Positions 54,977 through 63,333 of a stretch of DNA of 63,333 nucleotides are shown piece after piece; the first letter of the stretch is position 1; every line of letters begins with the position of its first letter. Made by a program: the position numbers and the translations under genes. The DNA comes from Planctomycetota bacterium (GTDB lineage: Bacteria; Planctomycetota; Planctomycetia; Gemmatales; Gemmataceae). Location of the stretch: the NCBI GenBank assembly GCA_016873225.1, contig VGXS01000021.1, positions 1 to 63,333 on the forward strand, written 5' to 3'. The notes under the pieces are model-generated. The model did not search any database. It was not told the DNA's origin and saw nothing but the letters and a program-made list of their open reading frames with translations.

Positions 54977-55425
54977 GCCACCGGATCCTCCGGACTGGAT
55001 CAAAACGACACCGCTGACCGGGTTCTACGGGTATGGCCCGCATCCCGGCAAGGTTCCAAAGGGCCCGGGGCCTTCGGGAACAACTTTGTCATGATCCAGG
55101 AAGCGAACGAACCGTGGCGGGCCCGACCCCATGAAGCAAGCATTCGTGACTAGGCATGGGCAATCTTCCTTGACGCCTGATTTCCGGCGTGGTGCGCCGG
55201 AAAGGTAAGTGATTTCGTCCTGAAATCACCCTCACACTGAATGCTAGAGAGCCGATCCCCGGGTGTCAACCAGCTGAACTTGAGGGAATTATTTTGAGAT
55301 GCCGCCTCGCGCGTTCCGGCCAATCCCTGGGATTGCAAGATTCCATCAATGCCGGTCGTGCCGGTTGCCGAAGACATTCATGATGTCCGTCGCCTTGTCA
55401 GGCGAGGCCGCGTGGAGATGGTGGC
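54977..55425. other. Divergent intergenic region with two hairpins, no gene
   Basis: The 449 bases between dnaG and the next plus-strand gene hold no convincing coding sequence. Two perfect inverted repeats lie side by side: TTTCCGGCG/CGCCGGAAA at 55181-55203 (5-nt loop) and GTGATTTC/GAAATCAC at 55209-55229 (5-nt loop). Neither is followed by a U-tract. They could structure the dnaG leader or form part of a small RNA. Confidence 0.4.
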
Positions 55426-57297
55426 ATGTACCGGGTTCGTTTGGCTGCTGCGGTCCTGTCGCTGGGGTCCTGTTTCATGGAGGGGGCTGCCGTGGCGGCA
55501 CCGCCGACGCCCTCCCAGGTGCTCCAGTTCAAGCCTCGCCAGGAGGGTGTTGCGCCCGCGCAACCCAGGCCGGGCGAGGAAACCTCCTGCAAGGTCGAAC
55601 TTGTCAAGGGAACGGGCAAGGGGTCGGGATGGATCCTGAAGGATTCCGCGGGGGTGACCTTGCGCCGGTTTTTCGACACCAACGACGACAACAAGATCGA
55701 TGTTTGGAGCTATTACCGCGACGGGCAGGAGATCCATCGCGAAATCGACTCGAACTATAACGGAACCGCCGACCAGTTCCGCTGGGTGAACGCCGGCGGT
55801 TCCCGTTGGGGAGTGGATTCCAACGAGGATGGAGTGATCGACCTGTGGCAGATGCTGAGTCCGGAGGAGGCCTCGCAGGAACTGGTGCGCTCCATTGCCA
55901 CGGGCAACGCCAACCGTTTCAAGGCCTTGCTGCTCACCGACGCCGACCTCAAGCAGATGGACCTCGGCGGCGAAGTCGCGCGTGGCATTCGGGAAAAGTT
56001 CGCGGGCGCGATGGCCCGATTCCAGGGAACGGTTGGAAAACTGGAGGGAGCCAAGCCCGCCTGGCTTCACCTGGAACTGGGTTCACCCCAATGCATGCCG
56101 ACCGACGCCACCGGTTCCCGATTTGACCTCCTCAGGCATCCCAGGGGGATCATCCTTGTCGACCTGGGGGGCAAGACGGAATGGCTCCAATCCGGGGAGA
56201 TGGTTCAGGTGGGGGCGGCATGGAAGCTGGTCGAGGGGCCGGCGGTTGGCGCCATCGCCGAGGAGGATGGAGGCAAGATCGCCGGAAGGCTGGACCTCGA
56301 CAAGGATCCCGAGTTGAAGAAACTTGTCGACGAGTTGACGGCCATCGACAGGGATCCGGCGCTTTCAGGAACACCCGCGGACGCCTCGAGGCACCACTTG
56401 CGGCGCGCCGACCAGTTGGAAAAGATCGTCGCGCGCATGAAGCCGGAAGACAGGGACCCGTGGATCAGGCAGGTCGCCGACAGCCTCGCGGGAGCGGCCC
56501 AGTCGGGCAAGGATGCCGATCCTGTGGCCATGCAGAGGCTTGGCGCGCTGGCGGATCAGTTGGCCAAGGGCCTGCCGGGCGGCAATCTCACCGCGTATGT
56601 GGTTTTCCGCCAGTTGCAGGCGGATTACGCCCAGAAGATCTCCAAGCCCGGAGAGGATTTCGGCAAGATCCAGCTCGAATGGATCGCGAGGCTCACCCAG
56701 TTCGTCACCTCCTTCCCGAAGTCCGAGGAAACCATGGAAGCCTTGCTGCAGCTTGGCATGGTCTCGGAATTCCTGGGCAAGGAGACCGAGGCCCGCAACT
56801 GGTATGGCCAGGCGGCCAAGGCGTTCGCGGACAAGCCGCAGGGGATCAAGGCCGCCGGAGCCGTCAGGCGCCTCGACAGCGAGGGACAGGCTTTCCGCCT
56901 TGCCGGAACCACGATGGGGGCCAATCCCGCCGCCTTCGACATGTCCCAGGTTTCAGGAAAGGTCGCGATCGTCTATTTCTGGGCCAGTTGGAACAACCAG
57001 TCGATCGGTGATTTCGCCAAGATCAAGGCGATCATGGAAACCTATGGCGCCAAGGGGCTTGAACTTGTCGCCGTCAATTGCGACCAGACCGCTGCCGAGG
57101 GACAAGCCGTCGTCCAGAGGGCAGGCGTGGGTGGAGTTCATCTCCATCAACCGGGGAGCCTGGAAGGCAAGCTGTGCCTCGAGCAGGGACTCATGGTTTT
57201 GCCCCACCTTTTCCTAGTCGGCAAGGATGGCAAGGTGGTGAACAAGAACGCCCAACTGGCGACCATCGAGGACGACATCCGCCGCCAGACGAAATAA
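55426..57297 (+). CDS. Exported thioredoxin-fold protein without CXXC, Asp-rich repeats
   Basis: A 623-residue protein. Signal MYRVRLAAAVLSLGSC. Near residues 85-140 are three Asp-rich loops, DTNDDNKID, DSNYNGTAD and DSNEDGVID, similar to calcium-binding EF-hand-like or thrombospondin type 3 repeats. The middle part is helical with TPR-like features (LLQLGMVSEFLGKETEARNWYGQAAK). The C-terminal TlpA/thioredoxin-like fold has VAIVYFWASWNNQSIGDF, where the usual WCxxC is replaced by WNNQS, then VLPHLFLVGKDGKVV with the cis-Pro. Only one Cys (VNCDQ) remains in the domain, so thiol-disulfide exchange is unlikely. Function unknown; a binding role fits better than catalysis. Confidence 0.75.
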   Translation: MYRVRLAAAVLSLGSCFMEGAAVAAPPTPSQVLQFKPRQEGVAPAQPRPGEETSCKVELVKGTGKGSGWILKDSAGVTLRRFFDTNDDNKIDVWSYYRDGQEIHREIDSNYNGTADQFRWVNAGGSRWGVDSNEDGVIDLWQMLSPEEASQELVRSIATGNANRFKALLLTDADLKQMDLGGEVARGIREKFAGAMARFQGTVGKLEGAKPAWLHLELGSPQCMPTDATGSRFDLLRHPRGIILVDLGGKTEWLQSGEMVQVGAAWKLVEGPAVGAIAEEDGGKIAGRLDLDKDPELKKLVDELTAIDRDPALSGTPADASRHHLRRADQLEKIVARMKPEDRDPWIRQVADSLAGAAQSGKDADPVAMQRLGALADQLAKGLPGGNLTAYVVFRQLQADYAQKISKPGEDFGKIQLEWIARLTQFVTSFPKSEETMEALLQLGMVSEFLGKETEARNWYGQAAKAFADKPQGIKAAGAVRRLDSEGQAFRLAGTTMGANPAAFDMSQVSGKVAIVYFWASWNNQSIGDFAKIKAIMETYGAKGLELVAVNCDQTAAEGQAVVQRAGVGGVHLHQPGSLEGKLCLEQGLMVLPHLFLVGKDGKVVNKNAQLATIEDDIRRQTK

Positions 57298-57395
57298 GCC
57301 CTAATCCATGGTTCATCCCGGCGCCGGTATAGTGTCGTTGGGGATATTTGGAATCATGAGATTCCGACCCCAGCCCGTGCCCGCGGGGTGGACCT

Positions 57396-58328
57396 ATGAA
57401 CAGCCAATCCGTTACCCGACCATGGGGGCCTCCCGAGGAGGAAGCCCTTCATTTCCTTGCCCGAAGGGCCCTCGACGAGGACTTGAACTCGCCCGATGGC
57501 CGGCGCGGTGACGCCACGAGCCTGGCCCTGGTTCCTGAAGGCTTGCTGGGTCAGGCCTGGTTCGTGAGCCGTGTGGAGGGCCGGGTGGCCGGCTTGCCGG
57601 CGCTCAAGCGGATTTTCGAATTAGTGGATTCAACCGCCGAGGTGACCATCACCGCGCCCGAAGGCGGATCCATCCGGCCCGGAGACCGCCTGGCCAAGGT
57701 CGCCGGCCCCATGCGCGCCCTGCTGGCCGGCGAGCGGACGGCCCTCAACTTCCTGCAGCGCCTCAGCGGCGTCGCGACCCAGGCTGAAAAATATGTCCGG
57801 CTGGTCAACGACCTCGCCTGCGTGGTGCTTGACACCCGCAAGACCACCCCGGGTTGGCGCGTGCTTGAAAAGTACGCCGTCAGGATGGGCGGCGCGACCA
57901 ACCACAGGATGGGCCTTGGTGATGGCATCCTGATCAAGGACAACCACCTCGCGGCGCTTTCCGGAACGGCGGTCGCCACCCCGGCCATCGTGGCCAGGGC
58001 CACCCGCCAGGCCGGGGAGTACGCGCGCGAGCATCCCGGCCTTTCCGTCGAGGTGGAGGTCGACAACCTTGAACAGTTCGAGGCGGCCCTGGCGGCCGGG
58101 CCTGATGTCATTCTTCTTGATAATTTCACTCTTGAAATGTTGAGAAAAGCTGTCGCGCTTCGGGACAGGGCCATGCCCGTGGTCAGGCTCGAGGCCTCGG
58201 GTGGCGTGAGGCTGGAAACCCTTCGCGCCGTGGCCCAGACGGGCGTCGACCGCGTCAGCATCGGGGCGCTCACCCACCAGGCCACATCCATCGACATCGG
58301 CCTCGACTACGAACCACCCGCGGCATGA
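57396..58328 (+). CDS. nadC: Nicotinate-nucleotide pyrophosphorylase (carboxylating)
   Basis: A 310-residue quinolinate phosphoribosyltransferase, which makes nicotinate mononucleotide from quinolinate and PRPP in NAD synthesis. Motifs: ALLAGERTALNFLQRLSGVAT, LDTRKTTPGWRVLEKYAVRMGG, and HRMGLGDGILIKDNHLA (PRPP and quinolinate contacts); VEVEVDNLEQFEAALAAGPDVILLDN forms the barrel. Residues ASGGVRLETLRAVAQTGVDRVSIGALTH close the active site. It overlaps birA by 4 nt (ATGA), so the two are translationally coupled. nadA and nadB are not in the window. Confidence 0.95.
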   Translation: MNSQSVTRPWGPPEEEALHFLARRALDEDLNSPDGRRGDATSLALVPEGLLGQAWFVSRVEGRVAGLPALKRIFELVDSTAEVTITAPEGGSIRPGDRLAKVAGPMRALLAGERTALNFLQRLSGVATQAEKYVRLVNDLACVVLDTRKTTPGWRVLEKYAVRMGGATNHRMGLGDGILIKDNHLAALSGTAVATPAIVARATRQAGEYAREHPGLSVEVEVDNLEQFEAALAAGPDVILLDNFTLEMLRKAVALRDRAMPVVRLEASGGVRLETLRAVAQTGVDRVSIGALTHQATSIDIGLDYEPPAA

Positions 58329-59131
58329 ACCACCCCAAGCCCGACGAGATCGTGGAGCGCGGCCACCGGACGCTCGGCCGGGTTGTCTGGCGGTTCCGGG
58401 AATTGGCCAGCACCAACAACCTTGCCCTGGAGTTGGGCGCGCGGCTTGATTCCCAGCCCCGGTGGCATGGCCTGGCCCTGCTGGCCGACCGGCAGACCCG
58501 GGGCAGGGGCCAGCATGAACGGGTTTGGGAATCTCCCCCCGGGAAAGGGGTGCTGATGTCGGTGCTGCTCGACCTATCCCCCTCGCTTCGCCGTCCGGCC
58601 ATCCTCACCTCGTTCATGGCCGTCAGCGTGGCGAGCGTGGTGGAAAGGTTCATCGGCCGACCCGCCGCACTGAAATGGCCCAACGATGTCCTGGTGGATG
58701 GGCGAAAGATCGCCGGCATTTTGGTTGAACAGGCCCGGGGCACGGTGCTGGGCGTGGGACTCAATGTGTCCCAATCCGCCGAGGATCTGGTCGAGTCCGG
58801 CCTGCCCGAGGCCACCTCGCTGGCCTGCCATCTTTTAGTTCCTCCCGCCGTGGGCTTGGTTGCCGAGTGCTTGCTCGACGCGATGGACCGTTCGTGGGAG
58901 TCGATCGAGCGGGGAGAGGGCGCGGATGTTGAGGCCGCCTGGAGAGATGGGCTGAACCTGGTGGGCAGGCCGGTGCGCGCGGTGGTGCGCGGGGTTCCGA
59001 CGCTGGGATTCCTGGAAAGGCTGGGCTGGGACGGCTTGGCGATTCGGCTGGAAAACGGCCAGTCCCTGCCGTTCATGCCGGAAGAGGTTTCAGCATTGGC
59101 CGGACTGGATGGCGGCGAACCAAGGCGATAA
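58325..59131 (+). CDS. birA: Biotin-[acetyl-CoA-carboxylase] ligase
   Basis: A 268-residue biotin protein ligase. The catalytic core shows QTRGRGQHERVWESPPGKG (biotinyl-AMP binding loop), LMSVLLDLSP, LKWPNDVLVDGRKIAGILVE (active-site Lys), and a small C-terminal SH3-like domain. The N-terminal 40 residues lack a helix-turn-helix, so it is the enzyme-only form and would not be a repressor. The start ATGA overlaps the nadC stop. Confidence 0.93.
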   Translation: MNHPKPDEIVERGHRTLGRVVWRFRELASTNNLALELGARLDSQPRWHGLALLADRQTRGRGQHERVWESPPGKGVLMSVLLDLSPSLRRPAILTSFMAVSVASVVERFIGRPAALKWPNDVLVDGRKIAGILVEQARGTVLGVGLNVSQSAEDLVESGLPEATSLACHLLVPPAVGLVAECLLDAMDRSWESIERGEGADVEAAWRDGLNLVGRPVRAVVRGVPTLGFLERLGWDGLAIRLENGQSLPFMPEEVSALAGLDGGEPRR

Positions 59132-59243
59132 TTGCCAACAGAATATCATTGCGAATTATAGACAAACGAGTCCGCGACTTGGTTGATGAAGGGTGTTCCC
59201 TTCAAGGCCTTCTCGAATCCAATTGGCAAGGTTTCCCTCTCCC

Positions 59244-59990
59244 ATGGGCATCACGAAGGAAGAACTTCTCCAAATCCAATCGTTTTATCAGGTCACCAAC
59301 GATGACCTGAACCGCATCCGCGCCGCGGGCCAAAAGCTGATCCCCCAGGTTCCGCAGTTCGTCGCTGCCTTTTACGAGTGGCTTCGCAACCTTCCCGAAT
59401 ACAAGGACCATTTCAGCGATCCGGCGCAGTTGTCCCGCGTGCAGAAGTTCACGGCGGACTACTAGCGCGAGTTCTATCAGACGGAATTCAACGAGTCGTA
59501 TGTCGCCAAGCGCCGCGAGGTCGGCCGCGACCACGACTGCCCGGGACGCATCCTCACGCTAGTGAACAACGCGCTGGTGGAGCAGAACCCGCAAACCATG
59601 TTCGTCACCATGGCTTGCGCGGTGATCGACCTGGCAAGGTGGACCATTCGCTATGCCTCGGGTGGACATCCTTCCCCCGTGCTGCTGCGGCCCGGGGAGG
59701 CCCCCTCGCTTCCCTTTGGTTCAAGCGGGCCCATGGTGGGAGTGTTCCCGGAAATCGACTTCACGAGCGAGGAGCATCCGTTCATGCCGGGTGACGGCTA
59801 TGTCTTTTACACGGACGGAGTGACGGAGGCGATGGACCACTCCGGGGAGTTGTTCGGCAACGGGAGGTTGTTGGCCAGTTTCGGCGGAAACAAGCCACCG
59901 TTGGGCTCGCTACTTGAAGCCGTTCGCGCCCATGCCGCTGGACATCCGCAATCGGACGATATCACGATTGTCGCCATCAGCCGAAGCTGA
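59244..59990 (+). pseudogene. Disrupted protoglobin-SpoIIE/PP2C phosphatase gene
   Basis: The first part, from the ATG at 59244, is the N-terminus of a globin-coupled-sensor protoglobin domain (LIPQVPQFVAAFYEWLRNLPEY, FSDPAQLSRVQKFTADY). An in-frame TAG at 59463-59465 follows, yet the same frame continues with REFYQTEFNESYVAKRREVG. After RDH it jumps straight to the second half of a SpoIIE/RsbU-type PP2C phosphatase: CPGRILTLVNNALVEQNPQTMF, YASGGHPSPVLLRPGE, VFYTDGVTEAMD and SDDITIVAIS. The rest of the globin helices, any linker, and the N-terminal half of the phosphatase (its first metal-binding Asp) are missing. The gene is therefore dead, although fragments could still be expressed. Confidence 0.8.
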
Positions 59991-60072
59991 TAAATGGTGT
60001 TCCCATGCTTGCCTAGCCGATAGGGGATGGTATTCTTATGCGTCGAAAAACCCTACCTTCCCGGGGCGTTCC

Positions 60073-61425
60073 ATGATCAGAATCGGCCATCCCGGCGACC
60101 GGCGATCATTCCTTCGCGTGGCCACCGCCTCAGGGCTCGCACCGCTGGCCGGGCCGGCCTTGGGCGCGCCCGACAGGCAAGTCCAACGCGAAGGCCACTC
60201 CGTCATCTTCATTTACCTTCATGGCGGCCCCAGCCAGTTCGAGACATTCGATCCCAAGCCTGAGGCACCCTCCGGCATCCGCACCGTGCTCGACACGATT
60301 TCCACCAGTGTTCCTGGCCAACGCTACGGCGAGCATTTTCCATTGCTCGCGTCGCGCGCGAACCGTTTCCTCACCGTCCGTTCCTTTGTTCCGGGGGATG
60401 CCAACCACGACCTCAAGCCGCTGGTCTGCGCCGCGTCGGGCATGGCCAACCTCGGCTCACTTCACGCGTCGGTGGCGGGCATCCAGACCAGCGAGGGACT
60501 GCCGAACAACATTTACCTGATCCCCCAGGCGATCGGTGAAAAGAAGGCCAACCCGTTCATGGGCGACATGGCGGGGCTCACCGGTTCATTCGCGAAGTCC
60601 ACCGCGCCGTTCATGCCGGGTGGCGACGGTGAACTGCTGCGGGACATGAGGCTGGCGGTGAGCGCCGAGCGCCTTGCCGAGAGGAAAGTCCTGCTTGCCG
60701 CGGTCGATCGGGCGAACCGCCTGCTCGACGAGTCCGGCGCCGACGGAACGCGCGAGCGCGCCCTCCGGGTGCTGACGGGTACGGTGGCCGACGCCTTCGA
60801 CCTGAAACTTGAACCGGCCGGCCTCACGGAACGCTACGACACATCGGGTCTGGTTTCCCAAGCCGCCATCGGCACGAAGTGGAACAACCACCTTTTTTAC
60901 AATGAGCATGTCAGGTCGCTGGGCAAGCTCATGCTGATGGCCCGGAGACTCGTGGAACGCGGGGCGGGATTCGTCGCCGTGAACACGGCATTCGTGTGGG
61001 ACAACCATAGCGATGTGAACAACGCCCCGATGAAGGAAGCCATGCCATGGCTCGCCCCCGTGCTTGACAAGGCTCTTTCGGCTTTGCTTGACGACCTCGA
61101 ATCCCGGGGCCTTTCGGACAAGGTGCTGGTCGCCGTCTGCGGCGAGATGGGGCGCACACCCCGGGTGAACGCCAAGGGAGGCCGCGACCATTGGGGCGGA
61201 CTGGGCCCGCTCCTGTTGAGCGGCGGGCCGGTCAAGTCGGGGGGAATCCTTGGCGCCAGCGCGCGCGACGGTGGTTCGCCCGCGTCGGATCCCGTCACCA
61301 TTTCCAACCTGCTCGGAACCATTTTCGGCCACCTCTGGGACATTCCGAAATTGCGCCTCCGCGCCGACCTCGGCCGGGACCTTACCCGAATCGCGGGATA
61401 TGATCCGATTTCCAACCTGGGTTGA
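60073..61425 (+). CDS. DUF1501 Tat-exported protein
   Basis: About 450 residues from the ATG at 60073; the frame is open upstream but the preceding sequence is the phosphatase pseudogene. The Tat signal is GDRRSFLRVATASGLAPLAGPALG. Motifs are HSVIFIYLHGGPSQFETFDPKPEAP, ERGAGFVAVNTAFVWDNHSDVNN, VLVAVCGEMGRTPRVNAKGGRDHWGG, and a C-terminal IAGYDPISNLG. A TauE-like permease gene starts 4 nt downstream, a coupling not seen elsewhere in this window. Confidence 0.9.
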   Translation: MIRIGHPGDRRSFLRVATASGLAPLAGPALGAPDRQVQREGHSVIFIYLHGGPSQFETFDPKPEAPSGIRTVLDTISTSVPGQRYGEHFPLLASRANRFLTVRSFVPGDANHDLKPLVCAASGMANLGSLHASVAGIQTSEGLPNNIYLIPQAIGEKKANPFMGDMAGLTGSFAKSTAPFMPGGDGELLRDMRLAVSAERLAERKVLLAAVDRANRLLDESGADGTRERALRVLTGTVADAFDLKLEPAGLTERYDTSGLVSQAAIGTKWNNHLFYNEHVRSLGKLMLMARRLVERGAGFVAVNTAFVWDNHSDVNNAPMKEAMPWLAPVLDKALSALLDDLESRGLSDKVLVAVCGEMGRTPRVNAKGGRDHWGGLGPLLLSGGPVKSGGILGASARDGGSPASDPVTISNLLGTIFGHLWDIPKLRLRADLGRDLTRIAGYDPISNLG

Positions 61426-61429
61426 TTGA

Positions 61430-62179
61430 GTGGAAAGCCTTGCCGCGGGAACCGTGGCCCTGCTCGCGGGGCTTTTTTTCGCGGCGGCCGCCCTTTACTC
61501 GTCGGTGGGTCATGCCGGGGCTTCCGCCTATCTCGCCGCCATGGTCCTGCTCGGCGTGCCGCAAGGGATCATGAAACCCACGGCCTTCGCCCTCAACATC
61601 CTGGTGGCATCCCTTGTGGGCTGGCGCTACGCGCGGGCGGGGCACTTCCGCTGGCGGTTGTTCTGGCCCGCGGCGCTGCTTTCCGTGCCGGCCACCTTCG
61701 CCGCCACGCTCATGCCGGCGTCTCCCTCGGCATTCAAAATCGTGTTGGCATTGGCGCTTTCCGTGGGGGCGGGCCGGCTCGCCAGGTCCGGAGACGAGTT
61801 GACGCCCCTCATTCGTCTGCCATTTTCAGTTCCGGCGGCGATGGCGGCGGGCGGTTTGATTGGGGTGTTGTCCGGACTGACCGGCACGGGGGGAGGAATT
61901 TTCCTATCCCCCATTTATCTTTTGCTGGGTTGGGCGCCCATCCGGCAGGTCGCCGCGACTTCAGCGTTTTTCATCCTCGCGAATTCGCTGGCCGGCCTGG
62001 CCGGAACCGTGTCGGCCAACCAGCCTCCACCGCCTGTGGTACTGGCATGGCTGCCTTCGGTCGCCTTGGGTGGATGGGTGGGGTCGTCCCTGGGCCTGGG
62101 AAGCCTGGCCCCGGTGATCCTGCGGAGAATTCTCGCCGCGGTGATGCTGGTGGCCTGCCTCAAGCTGGTATACGGGTGA
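61430..62179 (+). CDS. TauE/SafE-family membrane permease
   Basis: A 249-residue membrane protein with seven to eight hydrophobic segments and the two half-repeat signature (SSVGHAGASAYLAAMVLLG and SGLTGTGGGIFLSPIYLLL). It starts with GTG at 61430, 4 nt after the DUF1501 stop, so the genes are likely co-transcribed. It shares little sequence with the TauE-like protein at 10124. The cargo is unknown. Confidence 0.82.
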   Translation: MESLAAGTVALLAGLFFAAAALYSSVGHAGASAYLAAMVLLGVPQGIMKPTAFALNILVASLVGWRYARAGHFRWRLFWPAALLSVPATFAATLMPASPSAFKIVLALALSVGAGRLARSGDELTPLIRLPFSVPAAMAAGGLIGVLSGLTGTGGGIFLSPIYLLLGWAPIRQVAATSAFFILANSLAGLAGTVSANQPPPPVVLAWLPSVALGGWVGSSLGLGSLAPVILRRILAAVMLVACLKLVYG

Positions 62180-62185
62180 GCTTTG

Positions 62186-63333
62186 CTAGAGCCAGGCGCC
62201 AAACTTCCGGATGTACCAGCGCTTCACCAGTTGAACGGAAATGATGTAACCGGCCAGCAGGAGAACGAGAAACGGGTAATAACCCCATGGAAGCGGCACG
62301 AAGCCGATGAGTGATCCCAGCGCGCTTCCGGGAAGCAGCATTCCCGTGGCCATCACCCCCGCCGTCAGCGCCGTCAGGGTCGTCGAGGCCATGCTGTCGA
62401 TCCATGGCCGACGGGCGGTGCGGATCATGTGGATGATGAGCGTTTGGGAGAGAAGGCCTTCAACGAACCATCCGGTCTGGAAGAGCGCCGAGGCCCCGGG
62501 GTCTCCGTTCGGAATGACGAAGCGGAGCAGCACGCAGAAGGTGATGATGTCAAAAACCGAACTGACGGGGCCGATGACCAGCATGAAGCGCCCGAGGTCT
62601 GCGATCCGCCACGGGCGCGGCCTGGAGAGGAATTCATCATCATTGCGATCGAACGGAATGCCGATTTGCGAGATGTCGTAGAGAAGGTTTTGAACCAACA
62701 GGTGGATGGGCAGCATCGGCAGGAAAGGCAGCCAGATACCCGCGGCCAGCACGCTGAGCATGTTTCCGAAGTTGGAACTGGCCGCTATCTTGATGTACTT
62801 AACCGTGTTTCCAAAGGTTTCCCTGCCGAGGATCACCCCGTCCTTGAGCACCATCAGGCTCTTCTCGAGCAGGATGATGTCGGCGGATTCGCTGGCGATG
62901 TCCACCGCTGAATCGACGGAAACGCCGACATCGGCCCCGCTCAGGGCGGGCGCGTCGTTCACGCCGTCGCCCAGGTAGCCGACCGTGTGCCCGCTCCTCC
63001 TCAGGGCCGCGACGACGCGGGCCTATTGCGCCGGCGACATCTTGGCGAAGAGGGTGGTATCCGCCGCCGCGCGTTCCAGGGAGGCGTCGTCCATCGCCTC
63101 TACATCGGTTCCTAGGAGGGTGGAAAGATCGCGGATTCCCACATCCCGGCAAACCTCCCTGGCCAGCACATCGTTGTCGCCGGTGATCACCTTCACCTTC
63201 ACCCCAAGGCCATCAAGCGCCGCCAGCGCCGAGGCGGCGGAATCCTTGGGGGGATCAAGGAACGCGACGAGGCCGACAAGAGTCAGATCCTTTTCATCCG
63301 CGACTCCATATGGCCGGCCACCATGATCCAGTT
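62186..63333 (-). pseudogene. mgtA: Magnesium-transporting P-type ATPase, C-terminal part with in-frame stop
   Basis: Type IIIB P-type ATPase, cut by the right window edge. Reading from the edge, LDHGGRPYGVADEKDLTLVGLVAFLDPPKDSA and VKVITGDN are the P/N-domain motifs. Then MSPAQ is followed by a TAG at 63023-63025 and, in the same frame, ARVVAALRRSGHTVGYLGDGVNDAPAL, the hinge motif, where a Lys is normally found. Three to four membrane helices follow, with LPIHLLVQNLLYDISQIGIPFD and FQTGWFVEGLLSQTLIIHMIRT, both typical of MgtA/MgtB. All else is well conserved, so the stop is either recent or a sequencing error. The rest of the gene is outside the window. Confidence 0.85.

Noticed and set aside
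55150..55377. Minus-strand 75-codon frame upstream of dnaG as rpsU
   Set aside because: The sequence does not resemble ribosomal protein S21 and lacks its basic, Arg-rich character.
59463..63025. Amber codon recoding as reason for two in-frame TAGs
   Set aside because: TAG serves as the normal stop of several intact genes here (transposase end at 270, GT2 at 13220, DPM1-like at 28919, and mgtA itself at 62186), and the phosphatase gene also has an internal deletion.

Overview
The window is high-GC bacterial chromosome with the gene set of a planctomycete, most likely near the Gemmatales/Gemmataceae. That placement is inferred from family content: four DUF1501/DUF1552 Tat-secreted proteins, two planctomycete-type multidomain cytochromes (DUF1587/1592/1595/1588/1585 and DUF1549/DUF1553), a DUF1559 prepilin-like protein, a DUF1080 protein, a DUF1573 protein, and a 2,685-residue extracellular repeat protein whose N-terminus carries an LEQRDVPA motif. 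kdsC followed by an LptC/LptA-like gene indicates a Gram-negative envelope with Kdo-containing LPS.

Layout. 0-0.3 kb: end of an IS5-type transposase. 0.3-9 kb: glutamate dehydrogenase, htpG, a small lipoprotein, a two-gene redox module (redoxin plus a cytochrome c/copper monooxygenase-like protein) and purL. 9-16.9 kb: MDR dehydrogenase, TauE-like permease, tandem-FKBP lipoprotein, a GT2-GT39 pair, an ABC-2 permease, a DUF1080 protein and a small zinc-ribbon-like membrane protein. 17-20.7 kb: kdsC and a 1,063-residue LptC/LptA-like protein. 20.8-26.3 kb: a DUF1592-type cytochrome with its DUF1552 partner. 26.4-33.5 kb: FAH-family enzyme, esterase, two glycosyl-transfer proteins, a DUF1559/lipoprotein pair and a lone DUF1501. 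33.7-41.8 kb: the giant surface protein. 42-45.2 kb: DUF1573 protein, a flippase-like membrane protein, tRNA-Ala(GGC) and a small secreted protein. 45.3-49.5 kb: a DUF1549/DUF1553 cytochrome with its DUF1501 partner. 49.4-55 kb: a methyltransferase remnant, a trypsin-like protease, and the dnaG-rpoD-zinc-ribbon operon. 55.4-63.3 kb: a thioredoxin-fold protein lacking CXXC, nadC-birA, a broken protoglobin/phosphatase gene, another DUF1501, a second TauE-like permease and an interrupted mgtA.

Linked functions. dnaG, rpoD and a coiled-coil zinc-ribbon gene form the macromolecular-synthesis cluster; nadC and birA overlap by 4 nt; GT2 and GT39 are 3 nt apart and may charge and use a polyprenyl-phosphate sugar; each multidomain cytochrome precedes a DUF1501/1552 gene. 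The redoxin and cytochrome/monooxygenase genes are 4 nt apart and look like a split form of a protein that is often a single chain.

The right-hand 14 kb holds three degraded genes: a methyltransferase remnant with no SAM-binding core, a protoglobin-SpoIIE phosphatase gene with an in-frame TAG and an internal deletion, and mgtA with one in-frame TAG. I see no CRISPR array, prophage or complete mobile element. The most notable signals are the cytochrome c-PHM-like protein with all six predicted copper ligands, the giant single-chain LptC/LptA-like protein, the redox-dead thioredoxin with Asp-rich repeats, and this cluster of decaying genes.
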